Shown: positions 6,779 through 15,794, counted from the first letter of the stretch. The stretch: 64,000 bases of DNA from Faecalibacterium sp. I4-1-79 (GCF_023347235.1 NZ_CP094467.1:806001-870000), one strand, 5' to 3'. Numbers and translations are program-made. Notes: generated by a model from the sequence alone, not told the origin.

Positions 6779-8803
6779 TTACCGTGCATCCCGGTTGGCG
6801 TTATACTCGTCCATGGAAACGTAGTGGTCGAGGATATGGATGCCCTTCAGGCGGTTCGAGGAAAAGCCGGTGGGGGCGTACTGTCCCTCCCACAGGTTCA
6901 GCCGGGTGGCAATGTAGGGCGGAACCGGCAGGCTGAGCGGGATGACCAGCGCATTCTCGATGAGGTACGCCTCGGCATCGGCAAAGGCGGCGTACCGGGC
7001 GTCGAGGTCAGCGGTGATGGCCTTGGCCTTTTCTACCATGTCCATGTAGGTCATGACATAGTCGGCGGTCTCGCCGGTGATGATGCCGTCCTCTACGCCG
7101 GTGCGCAGAAAGGCATAGCAGGTGCCCCGGTCGCCCGCTTCCTGATAGAAGGGGTACACTTCGGTCTCGGGGTCGGAGTAGTCCGCGCCCCAGTAGTAGG
7201 ACATGAACTCGTAGGCACCCGCGCGGCGCACTGCGTTCAAAAAGTTATCCGACGGCCCCTGCGTGATGATAATATCCACAAAGTCAAAGCCGTCGTTCAG
7301 TACGCCCTCTACCTGCTGCTTGAACACCTGACACTGCTTGTCCCAGTCCACCACGGCGGGGTTGTAGGGGTACTGCACCTTAATGGGGAAGGTAGCCCCC
7401 GCAGCGGTCAGCTCCTGCACGGCGGCGTCGCGGTACTGCTTGGCGGTGGCTTCGTTGAAGTGGTCGGTCACCTTGGCAAGCGCGCCGCATTCGGTGTAGT
7501 CCACGCCCTTGCTGTCCGCGCAGAAGGAGGGCGGGGTGATGGTGTGCAGCTTGTAGTTTTCGTACCCTTCCGGCGCAGTGACCGCCAGCGTAACGGCGGG
7601 GTTGATGGCGTAGAGGAACGCCTTGCGGAAGTTGGTGCTGTTCACCGCCTTGGCCCAGTTGTCCGGCTGGTACTGGGCATCCACGCCGGTGGTGTTCCAG
7701 TTGGGGAACTGGTGGGCGTAGGGCAGGAAGTTGAAGAAATAAAAGTAGCTCTTGCCGGTCTCCGGGCGATCCATGGACACCATATCCTTGGTGGTATCGT
7801 CTGCCAGCCAGCTGTCCAGAATATCCGAGCTGATGGTGGCCTGATCGATCTCGCCGCGCCGCACCATCTCCGGGCCGCTGATGAGCGCCTCCTGATTGTA
7901 GATGTAGCGGATGGTGTCGATGTAAACATTGTCCTTATCGTAGTTTTCGGGGTTTTTCTTCATCACCCAGCTTTCCAGCGGGGTGTACTCTGCCAGATAG
8001 AACGCACCGCAGTTGCAGGCGGTCTCGGCGCTGGTGCAGAACTGGTCGCCCAGCTCCGCCAGCATGGGGCCGTAGGCAGGCTCAAAGGGGGCGTAGTTCA
8101 AAAGGCTCAAAAAGCCCGGGAAGTCGTAGTTCAAAGTATAGGTCAGGGTGTGCTCGTCCACAGCTGCCACGCCCACGGAGGAAAAATCCACAGCAGGGCA
8201 GGTGGTGGTGCTGCCGTCGGCGGCGGTCAGGGTCACGGTGCCTGCGGCGTCGATGGTGTAGGTGGTGCCGTCCTCGGCTACGGTGCCGTTGTTGGCGTTG
8301 TTGCGCCAGACGCAGTAGTTATAGTAGTCCTCAGCCCCGGCCACATAGGGGGTGACAAGGCTGGCGGTGCCGGAGGCGTAGTCCGGGTTCAGCAGATAGG
8401 CCAGCGCGTCCACAAAGTCCTGCGCGGTCACAGGGCCAAGCACCGCGCCAGTATAGTCCACCCAGTTCTCATCCCGCAGGTGGAAGGTCCATGTCAGGGT
8501 GTCGGCGTCCCACTCCCAGCTGGTGGCAAGGCCTTCGCGGATCTTACCACGGCTGTCGTACTCCACCAGCGTGTCCACGCAATGGGTGCCGTGGTACAGG
8601 TCCGGGTCGGCAGAGCAGATGAGATAATTCAGGGTGGCGGGCTGGCGGGCATACAGCACGGTGTAGGTGGCGCTGCCGTCACCGGCAGTGTCGCCCGCAG
8701 CGGAGCCGCCGCAGCTGCTCAGCAGCCCGGCAGCAGCGGTAGAAAGGGCTGCCGCACCGCCGGCCTTCAAAAACTGACGGCGGGAAAAAGCATGATGCAT
8801 CAT
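6779..8803 (-). CDS. Peptide-type ABC transporter substrate-binding lipoprotein (family 5)
   Basis: A 674-residue extracellular binding protein. The N-terminus has SRRQFLKAGG (twin-arginine-like), a hydrophobic region and the lipobox LLSSC (Cys about 31), so it should be lipid-anchored. The mature part follows the SBP_bac_5 pattern: VLYARQPATLNYL, TWTFHLRDENWVDYTGAVLG and TAQDFVDALAYLLNPD near the start. It is longer than most DppA/OppA proteins (about 540), with an insertion around residues 150-200. The two adjacent ATGs (8803, 8800) both lie behind AGAGG; the first was chosen. It heads the importer operon, with a promoter and leader hairpin upstream. Confidence 0.9.
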   Translation of the reverse strand: MMHHAFSRRQFLKAGGAAALSTAAAGLLSSCGGSAAGDTAGDGSATYTVLYARQPATLNYLICSADPDLYHGTHCVDTLVEYDSRGKIREGLATSWEWDADTLTWTFHLRDENWVDYTGAVLGPVTAQDFVDALAYLLNPDYASGTASLVTPYVAGAEDYYNYCVWRNNANNGTVAEDGTTYTIDAAGTVTLTAADGSTTTCPAVDFSSVGVAAVDEHTLTYTLNYDFPGFLSLLNYAPFEPAYGPMLAELGDQFCTSAETACNCGAFYLAEYTPLESWVMKKNPENYDKDNVYIDTIRYIYNQEALISGPEMVRRGEIDQATISSDILDSWLADDTTKDMVSMDRPETGKSYFYFFNFLPYAHQFPNWNTTGVDAQYQPDNWAKAVNSTNFRKAFLYAINPAVTLAVTAPEGYENYKLHTITPPSFCADSKGVDYTECGALAKVTDHFNEATAKQYRDAAVQELTAAGATFPIKVQYPYNPAVVDWDKQCQVFKQQVEGVLNDGFDFVDIIITQGPSDNFLNAVRRAGAYEFMSYYWGADYSDPETEVYPFYQEAGDRGTCYAFLRTGVEDGIITGETADYVMTYMDMVEKAKAITADLDARYAAFADAEAYLIENALVIPLSLPVPPYIATRLNLWEGQYAPTGFSSNRLKGIHILDHYVSMDEYNANRDAR

Positions 8804-8825
8804 AAAAACCTCTTTCGCTCTTTGT

Positions 8826-8864
8826 AAAAAAAGAGGCAACGGAACCACATCCGTTACCTCTTTT
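8826..8864 (-). terminator. Terminator-like hairpin in the leader of the binding-protein gene
   Basis: On the minus strand AGAGGTAACGGA pairs with TCCGTTGCCTCT around a 6-base loop (one G-T pair) and is followed by seven T. It lies between the promoter (8902-8930) and the start codon (8803), about 30-70 nt into the transcript, so it should cut expression unless antitermination or another fold intervenes. Confidence 0.75.
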
Positions 8865-8901
8865 GAACAGTCTGTCGGCTATTACTGGTAACTTTAAGTC
8901 C

Positions 8902-8930
8902 AGTATAGCATTGTTTGGGCGCAACGTCAA
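8902..8930 (-). promoter_or_regulatory. Promoter of the peptide importer operon
   Basis: Minus-strand TTGACG (8925-8930) and TATACT (8902-8907) have a 17-base spacer. Transcription is expected to start near 8895, just ahead of the leader hairpin. Confidence 0.7.
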
Positions 8931-8954
8931 ATAGTTTCCACTGGGCTGCCGGTC

Positions 8955-9014
8955 TGCGCCCTCTCAGGCGCTCCCTTTGGGAGAGCTGTCACCGCAGGTG
9001 ACTGAGAGGGCGCA
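8955..9014. repeat. Imperfect 60-bp palindrome
   Basis: TGCGCCCTCTCA at the left and TGAGAGGGCGCA at the right form perfect 12-bp arms. Inside are CTCCCTTTGGGAG and TGTCACCGCAGGTGAC, which pair locally. It resembles the palindromic units of the neighbouring 120-bp repeats and has no coding potential. Confidence 0.55.
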
Positions 9015-9033
9015 GCAAGGCTAATGGGTGTTG

Positions 9034-9158
9034 CCCCTCATCCGGCGCTGCGCGCCACCTTCCCCCGGCGGGTGAAGGCTTCAGCGGCGGCGGGAAAGTT
9101 CCCGGCAGCACCCAAAGGCTCCCCCTTGGGGGAGCTGGCGCGTTAGCGCCTGAAGGGG
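9034..9158. repeat. GC-rich palindromic repeat (about 120 bp), copy 2, inverted
   Basis: This is the reverse complement relative of 6468-6586, from GCCCCTCATCCGGCGC to GCGCCTGAAGGGGTGA, sharing the central GGCTTCAGCGGCGGCGGG segment. The two copies lie in opposite orientation on either side of the binding-protein gene. Together with the adjacent elements it fills the gap 8804-9284, where I see no gene. Confidence 0.6.
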
Positions 9159-9164
9159 TGACCC

Positions 9165-9279
9165 CTCCCCGTGAAAATGCAATGCCGGAGCGTCCGCAGA
9201 CGCTCCGGCATTGCTCTATTTAAAATAATTTTTCCGCTATTTATGCGCAAAGCAACGCGGAGCGCATTCCCAATCGTCC
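9165..9279 (-). repeat. Two-hairpin 3' element, full copy B
   Basis: It follows the stop of the 4Fe-4S gene on the minus strand. Hairpin 1 is ATGCGC/GCGCAT; hairpin 2 has the common core GGAGCGTCTGCGGACGCTCC with outer arms CAATGCC/GGCATTG, so two positions have changed together relative to copy A. Confidence 0.7.
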
Positions 9280-9284
9280 GGCTG

Positions 9285-10595
9285 TTACTCGGAGCGCGGC
9301 GCTTCGAGACTGGGTGCAGCAACGTTTGCAGGGGCTGCGCTCTGCCCGGCGGGGATGGTATCGGGCAGGGCAGTGGCGGCGGTCTCCGCAGTCTTTACGG
9401 CAGCTTCGGCGGCAGTTTCTGCCATAGCTTCCGCAGCGTTTTCCGCTGCCTTGGCGGCTTCCTCAGCGGCTTTGGCGGCACGCTCGGCCTTCAGCTGCTC
9501 GGCGCGCAGACGCGCTTCCTCCTGCCGCTTCTGGGTGCGCGCCTTGATGCGGCACACCGAGCACAGACCCTCGGCGCTGTCCGGGGCAATGGGCTTGCCG
9601 CACTGCTTGCACAGGGTCTTGGTGCACTTGTGCAGCACCACGGGGCCAAGGGTGGTAAGCTGGTACAGCTTCATGCCGTCAAAGCCCTTGTTGGAGCACA
9701 CGTTCATGCACACGCCGCACTCGCTGCACTTCCACGGGGTAAGCACCATGCGGGTCTGACCGTTTGGCATCTCCTCAAACTTCAAAGCGTTGGCGCGGCA
9801 GGCTTTTTCGCACCGGCCGCAGCCAAAGCAGTTGTCGGTGAATTTGGGCATATAGTAGCCGTACTGCAGGGGCGTTTCCATGGCGGCTTTCAGCTGCTTT
9901 GTGCGCTGGTGCAGCAGCAGACGGAAGTCCACCCCGCTGTCCTCCTCGCTGCGCAGACCGGGCAGCATTTGCAGCAGCTTTTTGGTGCCGCTCTTGGAGC
10001 CGTGGCTCACCTGTTCCAGCATCTCGCGGCGGGTCAGCTCCTGCACATGGTAGGGGTACTCCTTTTCCTCATAAGCCAGCGAGAACCGCGCTTCGAACAT
10101 CGGCTGACCGAAAAAGTCCACAAGGCGGGTCAGCTCCTTACGCAGCTGCTCGGCGCAAAGGTCGTTCTCGCACTGCCCGCAGGGGGTCAGGTCCAGCACG
10201 ATCTTTTTGTTCAGCGCCAGATATGCCAGCGCCTCCCACGAAAGCGCACAGATGCAGCTGCGCACCACGGTGTTTTTGCGGGTGGATTTTTCACAGCCGA
10301 TCCAGATGGTATCGCTGTCGGTGTCCGCCGCGGCGGTATCCCGCTGCACCTGCTCGGGCGAGGGGGCGATGCAGCCGCTGCGGCAGGCGGAAACGCACAG
10401 CCCGCAGTCGGTGCAGGGGTCCCAGTCCTTGACAAGGTTCGGGCGGGTAAAGATCTCCTCGCCGTATGGGCAGATGTCCTTGCAGGTCGTGCAGGGCTTG
10501 CGGTGGGGGTGCAGGTTCCAGCACTGGCGGCGGTTGATCTCGGGATGGCTGGTCTTCATCAGGGCATCCATTGCAGTTCTGGTAAAAAAGCCCAT
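9285..10595 (-). CDS. Multi-cluster 4Fe-4S ferredoxin-like protein with an Ala-rich tail
   Basis: A 436-residue cytoplasmic protein. The start at 10595 has AAGGAG 8 bases upstream. Cysteine motifs occur in order: CTTCKDIC and CTDCGLCVSAC (residues about 35-75), CGQCENDLC (about 140), CFGCGRCEKAC and CSECGVCMNVC (about 255-310), and a zinc-ribbon-like CKQCGKP...CSVC. The last 90 residues are a charged, then alanine-rich, probable coiled coil (ERAAKAAEEAAKAAENAAEA). It could shuttle electrons for an unidentified oxidoreductase. No reductase subunit is adjacent. It starts four bases after the trigger-factor-like gene, so the two are co-translated. The exact role is unknown. Confidence 0.75.
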   Translation of the reverse strand: MGFFTRTAMDALMKTSHPEINRRQCWNLHPHRKPCTTCKDICPYGEEIFTRPNLVKDWDPCTDCGLCVSACRSGCIAPSPEQVQRDTAAADTDSDTIWIGCEKSTRKNTVVRSCICALSWEALAYLALNKKIVLDLTPCGQCENDLCAEQLRKELTRLVDFFGQPMFEARFSLAYEEKEYPYHVQELTRREMLEQVSHGSKSGTKKLLQMLPGLRSEEDSGVDFRLLLHQRTKQLKAAMETPLQYGYYMPKFTDNCFGCGRCEKACRANALKFEEMPNGQTRMVLTPWKCSECGVCMNVCSNKGFDGMKLYQLTTLGPVVLHKCTKTLCKQCGKPIAPDSAEGLCSVCRIKARTQKRQEEARLRAEQLKAERAAKAAEEAAKAAENAAEAMAETAAEAAVKTAETAATALPDTIPAGQSAAPANVAAPSLEAPRSE

Positions 10596-10599
10596 GGTC

Positions 10600-11574
10600 T
10601 TACTCCTTTTCCACAACAGAGGTAAGGGCAGCGTGGTCGAGCAGGAAACGCTGCACCTTCTGGTTGGTCACGGCGGCGGCGATGGCGTCCCGGCTCAGCA
10701 CCTTGCGGATCTCTTCTTCCGGGGTGTCGTGCAGCTTGGAAAGGCGGGCGATCTCGGCGTCCACCTCCTGCTGGGTCACGGTGATCTTTTCAGCTTCGGC
10801 GATGGCGCGCACTGCCAGCATTGCCCGCAGCTGTCGCTCGGCTTCCTTGCGGTAGCCCTCCCGCACCTGCTCCGGGGTCAGCCCGGCGCTCTTGCAGTAG
10901 AGCTCCATGGTCATCTGGCTCTTGCGCAGCCGCTGGCGCAGCTGGGTCATCTGGTATTCGGCGTTCTGTGCCAGCAGCTCTGCGGGCAGTTCCACGGTCA
11001 GGTTCGCGCCTGCCATATCCAGCAGCGCCGCCCCGGCAATGCGGTCGGCGTTGGCTTCGTGGGACAGGCGTTTTTTCTCCCGCAGGCTCTCCCGCAGGGC
11101 TTCCAAGTCCGCAAAGCCCTGTGCCTTGGCAAAGGCATCGTCCACCGGGGGCACCTGCTTGCGCTCTACCGTGTGCAGGCAGATCTCAAACTGCGCCGTC
11201 TTGCCGGAAAGCTCCGGCACCCGGAAGTCGGCGGGGTAGGTGAAGTCGAAGCGGAAAGTCTCGCCCGCGCAGTGGCCGTACACCGCTTCCTCAGCGGCGG
11301 GCATCAGCTGCCCGGTGCCCAGCACCACGGTCACCTTTTCCATCCGGCTGTCCGGGATGGGCGCACCCTCCAGAAAGCCCTCGAAATCCAGCGTGACGCG
11401 CATCCCGCGGGCGGCGGGCGCGTCAGTCGGCACAAAGGGCGCGTGGACCCGCGCCAGATTGCCGATATCCGCTTCTACGGCCTTTTCCGATACCGGGCGC
11501 ACCCGGCGGGTGAAGGCAAGCCCCTTGTACTGCCCTAAGGCGGCAGCGGGCATGGTGTTTGCAGTCTGTTCCAT
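10600..11574 (-). CDS. Trigger-factor-like protein lacking the ribosome-binding domain
   Basis: A 324-residue protein. Residues about 55-140 match the FKBP-type peptidyl-prolyl isomerase domain of trigger factor (RGMRVTLDFEGFLEGAPI ... VVLGTGQLMPAAEEAVYG ... FDFTYPADF). Residues 150-320 match the helical substrate-binding C-domain. The roughly 110-residue N-terminal ribosome-docking domain with its GFRxGKxP loop is missing and replaced by about 50 residues. It therefore probably acts as a ribosome-independent chaperone/isomerase. AAGGAG lies 10 bases before the ATG. It sits between a membrane protein gene and the Fe-S gene, and may help the Fe-S protein fold or hold its apo form; that link is inference. 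Confidence 0.8.
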   Translation of the reverse strand: MEQTANTMPAAALGQYKGLAFTRRVRPVSEKAVEADIGNLARVHAPFVPTDAPAARGMRVTLDFEGFLEGAPIPDSRMEKVTVVLGTGQLMPAAEEAVYGHCAGETFRFDFTYPADFRVPELSGKTAQFEICLHTVERKQVPPVDDAFAKAQGFADLEALRESLREKKRLSHEANADRIAGAALLDMAGANLTVELPAELLAQNAEYQMTQLRQRLRKSQMTMELYCKSAGLTPEQVREGYRKEAERQLRAMLAVRAIAEAEKITVTQQEVDAEIARLSKLHDTPEEEIRKVLSRDAIAAAVTNQKVQRFLLDHAALTSVVEKE

Positions 11575-11604
11575 AGTCGAACACTCCTTTTTATAAAAGC
11601 GGCG

Positions 11605-13527
11605 TTACAGCCCGCGGGCGGCCAGCCAGCTTTCTGCGATCTGGGAGAACATCTCCGGGTACTGGGCATCTTCTTCTTTAAAGGCGCTCAGGTAGTACTC
11701 CACCTCGGCGCGGGTGGGGCTTGCGGTGCGCCGCCATATCGTAAAGGTGGTGCCGTTGCCCATATCAAAGGTGGCTTCCTGTGTAAAGTACTCGTCCCGC
11801 ACCGCAAGGAACCTCTCGTTCAGCTTGTGGGACATCTCGCCGCTGCCCACAAAGGTCTGGGGGAAGGGGTCGGCGGTAAGGACGTACTTTGCCTCAAAGA
11901 ACTGCATGGGGAAGTTGTGGGTGCCCGGCACCGAGAAACCGAAGGCCAGCTTATCGTTGATGGGCATTTCGGGCAGAAGGCAGTTCTTGAAGTGATCCGG
12001 GCAGTACAGCATATCGTGGGGGATCATGTAGCTGAGCTCACCCTCGGCGCAGTGGGTGTCGATCCAGTTGGCAATGGCCTTGATCTGCGGCAGATCCTTG
12101 CGGTCGTAGATCAGCTTGTCCAGCCGGACGAACTCCGACGCCGCCTTGAGGGGGAAGTGATCCACCAGAAAGCCCGGCAGGGCAATGGTGGTCAGGGGAG
12201 AGCAGCGCACCGAGGTGGCAAACACCAGCGTGAACACCCAGAACACGACCTTTGCCGCCCGGAAGCGGCTGATGCCCTCGGCCAGCGCCGCGGCGCCCAG
12301 CAAAAACAGGAGAAACCACCCCGGGAGGAACAGCAGCATCTGGTGGGAGCCGGTGTTCTGGATGCGGGTGAACAGCAGCATGCTCAGAAGGATCTCCAGC
12401 CCGGCAAGGCAGGGCAGCGCGGGCATTTTGCGCTTTTTCAGGCTGAACCACAGCCCCATGCCCACGAGCACAAGGTTCATCAGACCCATGCGGAAGAAAT
12501 GCAGCGAGATCTCGGCCACAAAGCCGCCGCCGTTATAGTAGGAATAGCGCTCGGCGTAGCTGTAAGCGAGGATGCGGCTGACCATCGGCCACAGCAGGAT
12601 CAGCATGGCCACCATGCTCATCAGGCCGAACAGCACGAGGTTGCGCACCTGCAAAAGCGCCTGCTTTTTCTGCCCGGCGCGGGCAGTGCGCGCGCTGCTT
12701 ACCAGCACCAGCACCGCGTAGGCAAAGTAGTAGCCCACCACAAAGTATAAGTACCACCGGCGGGAAAGGATGATGGCTGCCGTGGCAAGGAACAACAGGC
12801 AAAAGCGCACCGGCTCCAGCTTTTCAAACCGGAAGTCCAGCGTGAGCAGCAGGATGCTGAAGGCGAAGATGAGGCCGAACCAGTCCGGCTGGCTGAGCAT
12901 GGCGCTCATGCGCAGCCACGGGTAGGTGACCATCCAGGTCATGCCGATGAGGAAGTACCAGAAGCGGTTTTTCACCCGCAGCATCTGCCCCACCTTGATG
13001 GTAAGCCCTGCCAGCAGCACCAGCAGCATGGGCAGGATGCTGAACACCTGACAGAAGGCAAAGCTGTCGCCGGTGCGGTCACTCAGGCAGAAGGGAAAAT
13101 CCAGAAACAGGGTGATGAAGTTGGTGTAGTCCTCGGCAAGGGAGCCGAAGATGTACTGGAAACCCGCCGCCGGGCTTTGCAAAAAGGCGGCCTCGGCGCC
13201 GTACTGTTTGTTGATATAGTTGACGTAATCCCAGATATACACAAAGCTGCGGCGGTTCAACGCCCAGAAAAAGTAGACCAGCGACGCCGCCCACAGGCCG
13301 ACGAGCACCGCTTTGTGGAAGAGGTCAAATTTGATCCCCGCCACCCGCAGCACCAGCAGCACACAGGCAAACAGCACTAAGTTGCACCACAGGCTCACCA
13401 GCGGAAAAAAGAACTTACTGCCGGGCGCAGCCAGCGCAAAAACGGCCAGCAGCACCGCCGCTGCAGCCAGCACCAGCGCAGTTTTCGCCGCAGCGGAAAC
13501 GCGGGGCTTTGTAATGGGTTCGGTCAT
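11605..13527 (-). CDS. Multi-span membrane protein, possible GT-C-type glycosyltransferase
   Basis: A 640-residue protein with about 10-12 predicted membrane spans in residues 15-450, followed by a roughly 190-residue soluble C-terminal region. The first extracytoplasmic loop has an acidic aromatic motif (YIWDYVNYINKQYG), the place where GT-C family transferases carry their catalytic Asp. The layout, together with the C-terminal globular part, suggests a polyprenyl-phosphate-sugar or similar transferase, but I do not recognise a specific family. The start at 13527 was chosen because GGAGGG precedes it by about 9 bases; the frame is open further upstream over the promoter. It is the first gene of an operon with the chaperone and Fe-S genes. 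Confidence 0.55.
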   Translation of the reverse strand: MTEPITKPRVSAAAKTALVLAAAAVLLAVFALAAPGSKFFFPLVSLWCNLVLFACVLLVLRVAGIKFDLFHKAVLVGLWAASLVYFFWALNRRSFVYIWDYVNYINKQYGAEAAFLQSPAAGFQYIFGSLAEDYTNFITLFLDFPFCLSDRTGDSFAFCQVFSILPMLLVLLAGLTIKVGQMLRVKNRFWYFLIGMTWMVTYPWLRMSAMLSQPDWFGLIFAFSILLLTLDFRFEKLEPVRFCLLFLATAAIILSRRWYLYFVVGYYFAYAVLVLVSSARTARAGQKKQALLQVRNLVLFGLMSMVAMLILLWPMVSRILAYSYAERYSYYNGGGFVAEISLHFFRMGLMNLVLVGMGLWFSLKKRKMPALPCLAGLEILLSMLLFTRIQNTGSHQMLLFLPGWFLLFLLGAAALAEGISRFRAAKVVFWVFTLVFATSVRCSPLTTIALPGFLVDHFPLKAASEFVRLDKLIYDRKDLPQIKAIANWIDTHCAEGELSYMIPHDMLYCPDHFKNCLLPEMPINDKLAFGFSVPGTHNFPMQFFEAKYVLTADPFPQTFVGSGEMSHKLNERFLAVRDEYFTQEATFDMGNGTTFTIWRRTASPTRAEVEYYLSAFKEEDAQYPEMFSQIAESWLAARGL

Positions 13528-13563
13528 GGAACAAGACCCTCCTTGCAAAGTTTCATACCTTAC

Positions 13564-13592
13564 AGTATAACAACTCCCCGGGGCACTGTCCA
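13564..13592 (-). promoter_or_regulatory. Promoter of the membrane protein/chaperone/Fe-S operon
   Basis: Minus-strand TGGACA (13587-13592), 17-base spacer, TATACT (13564-13569). The -10 lies about 35 bases upstream of the chosen start codon. Confidence 0.6.
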
Positions 13593-13614
13593 GCACCCCG
13601 GCGGCGAAAAATGC

Positions 13615-13655
13615 AGAATGTCCCGCCGCTTTCAAAGCAGACGGGACATTTTTGC
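13615..13655 (-). terminator. Hairpin downstream of glgB
   Basis: AATGTCCCG and CGGGACATT pair around a 16-base interior on the minus strand just after the glgB stop, with a CTGCATTTTT tail. The T-run is displaced from the stem, so terminator strength is uncertain. Confidence 0.5.
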
Positions 13656-13662
13656 ATAAATA

Positions 13663-15618
13663 TTACTTGTCGGAAACTTCCGCAGTAGCCTTTGCAGCCT
13701 TTGCCGCCTTGCGCTTTTGCGCCAGCGCCCTGTTGGCGCTCAGGCGGGCGGCGTCCGGGTTCGGGGCTTCCGGGGTAAGCCGCAGCAGATAGCTGCCCAT
13801 GGCGGGCAGGTCCAGCGTCAGGGTGTAGTCCCTGCCGAACACGCCGCCGTCGGTGGTGTGGAAGTTCTGCTTGCGGTGCGCCTTGTGCACGCCGCCCCAA
13901 GTGCCGGCCTCGGTGTCCAGCACCAGCTCTGCGCTGCAGGGGAATTTAAGGTACAGGGGGAACTTTTTGTGGGCGTGGTCCTGCGTGTTCATCACGCAGA
14001 GCAGGTTCTGCCCGCGCCCCTTGCGCAGCCATGCGTACACGCCCTCGGCGCAGCTTTCGTTGGCCACCCACTCAAAGCAGTCCGGGTTGTACTCGCCGTC
14101 ATACAAAGCAGGCTCGGAGGCGTAGATGCGGCACAGGGCAGCAAAGTACTTCTGGAAGGCATCGTGGAAGGGGTATTCCAGCAAATTCCAGTCCAGCTCC
14201 CGCTTTTCGTCCCACTCCCGGAAGTGTGCCAGCTCGTTGCCCATAAAGTTCAGCTTTTTGCCGGGATGGGTATACATATAAAAATACAGGGTGCGCAGCT
14301 GGGCGCATTTTTCCGCGTAGCTGCCCCACAGCTTATCAATGATGGTTTTTTTGCCGTGCACCACCTCATCGTGGCTCAGCGCCAGCAGATACAGCTCGTT
14401 GTAGAAGTAGTGCATACTGAACAGCAGCTTGCCGTAGCAGCCCGGGCGCTCGCCGAAGGGGGTGGCAAAGTAGTCCAGCGTGTCGTGCATCCAGCCCATG
14501 TCCCACTTGTAGTCAAAGCCCACGCCCTCGTAGCGGGTGGGGGCGGTCACCTTGAGGAAGTTGGTGGAGTCCTCCGCCATGTAGATGCCGGTGGGCCAGC
14601 GCTCGTTCAGGCCGTGGTTCAGGCTGCGCAAAAAGTTCACCGCGCCCTGATTTACGCCGCGGTTGGGGTCGCCCTGCCAGTACAGCGCCCGGGAGATGGC
14701 GTCCATGCGGATGCCGTCGCAGTGGTAGACGTCCATCCACAGCCCGGCGGCGCTGCTCAGAAAGCTGCACACCTCCCGGCGGTAGTAGTTGAAGTTGCAG
14801 GTGCCCCACTCGCTCTGTCCCACGTCGCTGTCGTACTCGTACAGGTAGGTGCCGTCAAACTTTGCCAGAGCATCGGCGTTGGCGGCAAAGTGCACCGGCA
14901 CAAAGTCCATGATGACGCCAATGCCCATGCGGTGACAGGCGTTGACAAAGCCCGCAAACTGGGCGGGGGTGCCGTAGCGGCTGGTCACCGAGAAGTAGCC
15001 GGTGGTCTGGTAGCCCCAGCTGCCGTCAAAGGGATGCTCTGCCAGCGGCAGCAGCTCCACATGGGTAAAGTGGTGCTCCAGCAGCCACGGGATCAGCTCC
15101 CGCGCCAGCTCCTCGTAGTTGTACCACCCGTCCGAGCCGTCCGGCTTGCTTGCGCCGGGCTTGTGCTTCCAGCTGCCGACGTGCAGCTCGTAGATGTTCA
15201 GCGGGCGGTTGCGGCATTTGTCCCGCCGCTCCATCCACGCGGTGTCGTCAAAGGTGAAATCCAGCTTTGTCAGCTTGCTGGCGGTGCCGGGGCGCAGCTC
15301 GGTGGCAAAGGCGTAGGGGTCGCTGCGCATCACGGTGCTGCCGTCCGCGCCATGCACGCGGTATTTGTACAGATCCCCCTCCGCAAGGCCGGGGATAAAG
15401 GCGCTCCACACGCCGGTATCGGCTTTTTCCATGGGCACACCACGCTCCCAGCCGTCAAAGCCGCCGCACACCTCCACGGCGGTGGCACCGGGTGCCCACA
15501 CGGCAAAACGCCAGCCCTCGGCGCCGTTCGGGTCGGTGCAGGGGTGCGCACCCAGAATGCGGTAGGCATCGAAGCAGTCGCCACTGAAAAACGTGCGGGG
15601 GATCACAGGGTAATTCAT
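13663..15618 (-). CDS. glgB: 1,4-alpha-glucan branching enzyme
   Basis: A 651-residue GH13 enzyme that cuts alpha-1,4 chains and rejoins them as alpha-1,6 branches in glycogen. The N-terminal CBM48 (about 15-110, with [20 protein letters not shown]) is followed by the catalytic barrel. Visible catalytic regions are IMDFVPVHF, the nucleophile in [12 protein letters not shown], the acid/base in YMAEDSTNF, and [13 protein letters not shown]-terminal beta domain and an Ala/Lys-rich tail follow. Length fits the family. AAGGAG precedes the ATG by 9 bases, and a short hairpin (AACCGGCG/CGCCGGTC near 15645-15666) lies in the leader. It diverges from an amylase gene; other glycogen genes are not in the window. 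Confidence 0.95.
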   Translation of the reverse strand: MNYPVIPRTFFSGDCFDAYRILGAHPCTDPNGAEGWRFAVWAPGATAVEVCGGFDGWERGVPMEKADTGVWSAFIPGLAEGDLYKYRVHGADGSTVMRSDPYAFATELRPGTASKLTKLDFTFDDTAWMERRDKCRNRPLNIYELHVGSWKHKPGASKPDGSDGWYNYEELARELIPWLLEHHFTHVELLPLAEHPFDGSWGYQTTGYFSVTSRYGTPAQFAGFVNACHRMGIGVIMDFVPVHFAANADALAKFDGTYLYEYDSDVGQSEWGTCNFNYYRREVCSFLSSAAGLWMDVYHCDGIRMDAISRALYWQGDPNRGVNQGAVNFLRSLNHGLNERWPTGIYMAEDSTNFLKVTAPTRYEGVGFDYKWDMGWMHDTLDYFATPFGERPGCYGKLLFSMHYFYNELYLLALSHDEVVHGKKTIIDKLWGSYAEKCAQLRTLYFYMYTHPGKKLNFMGNELAHFREWDEKRELDWNLLEYPFHDAFQKYFAALCRIYASEPALYDGEYNPDCFEWVANESCAEGVYAWLRKGRGQNLLCVMNTQDHAHKKFPLYLKFPCSAELVLDTEAGTWGGVHKAHRKQNFHTTDGGVFGRDYTLTLDLPAMGSYLLRLTPEAPNPDAARLSANRALAQKRKAAKAAKATAEVSDK

Positions 15619-15755
15619 GCAAAGATCTCCTTACTTCTCTATGTTGACCGGCGGTGTGCGCCGGTTGGTACAAAGCTATTTGGGCAAACTATCCAAGAGA
15701 AACGGCTGTTTACCGGCATGATAGCCGATAATCTTAGCGAATCTTGACAAAAATC

Positions 15756-15777
15756 GGCAAATTTTCACATATTTGCC
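15756..15777. promoter_or_regulatory. Dyad operator upstream of the amylase gene
   Basis: GGCAAAT (15756-15762) and ATTTGCC (15771-15777) form a 7-bp inverted repeat with an 8-base spacer, ending 11 bases before the -10 of the amylase promoter. The position suits a repressor or activator. The binding protein is unknown. Confidence 0.45.
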
Positions 15778-15785
15778 AAATCTTG

Positions 15786-15794
15786 TGGTATACT
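15786..15794 (+). promoter_or_regulatory. Extended -10 promoter of the GH13 amylase gene
   Basis: TGGTATACT is an extended -10 (TGnTATACT at 15786-15794). The -35 region is weak, which fits activator or operator control by the dyad at 15756-15777. Confidence 0.55.

Noticed and set aside
6824-8827. A 667-codon plus-strand open frame
   Set aside because: It is fully antisense to the peptide-binding lipoprotein gene, lacks any domain and has the low-complexity V/G/H composition typical of shadows in GC-rich genes.
6108-9284. A CRISPR array suggested by repeated palindromes
   Set aside because: The repeats are few, unevenly spaced and in both orientations, and no cas genes are in the window.
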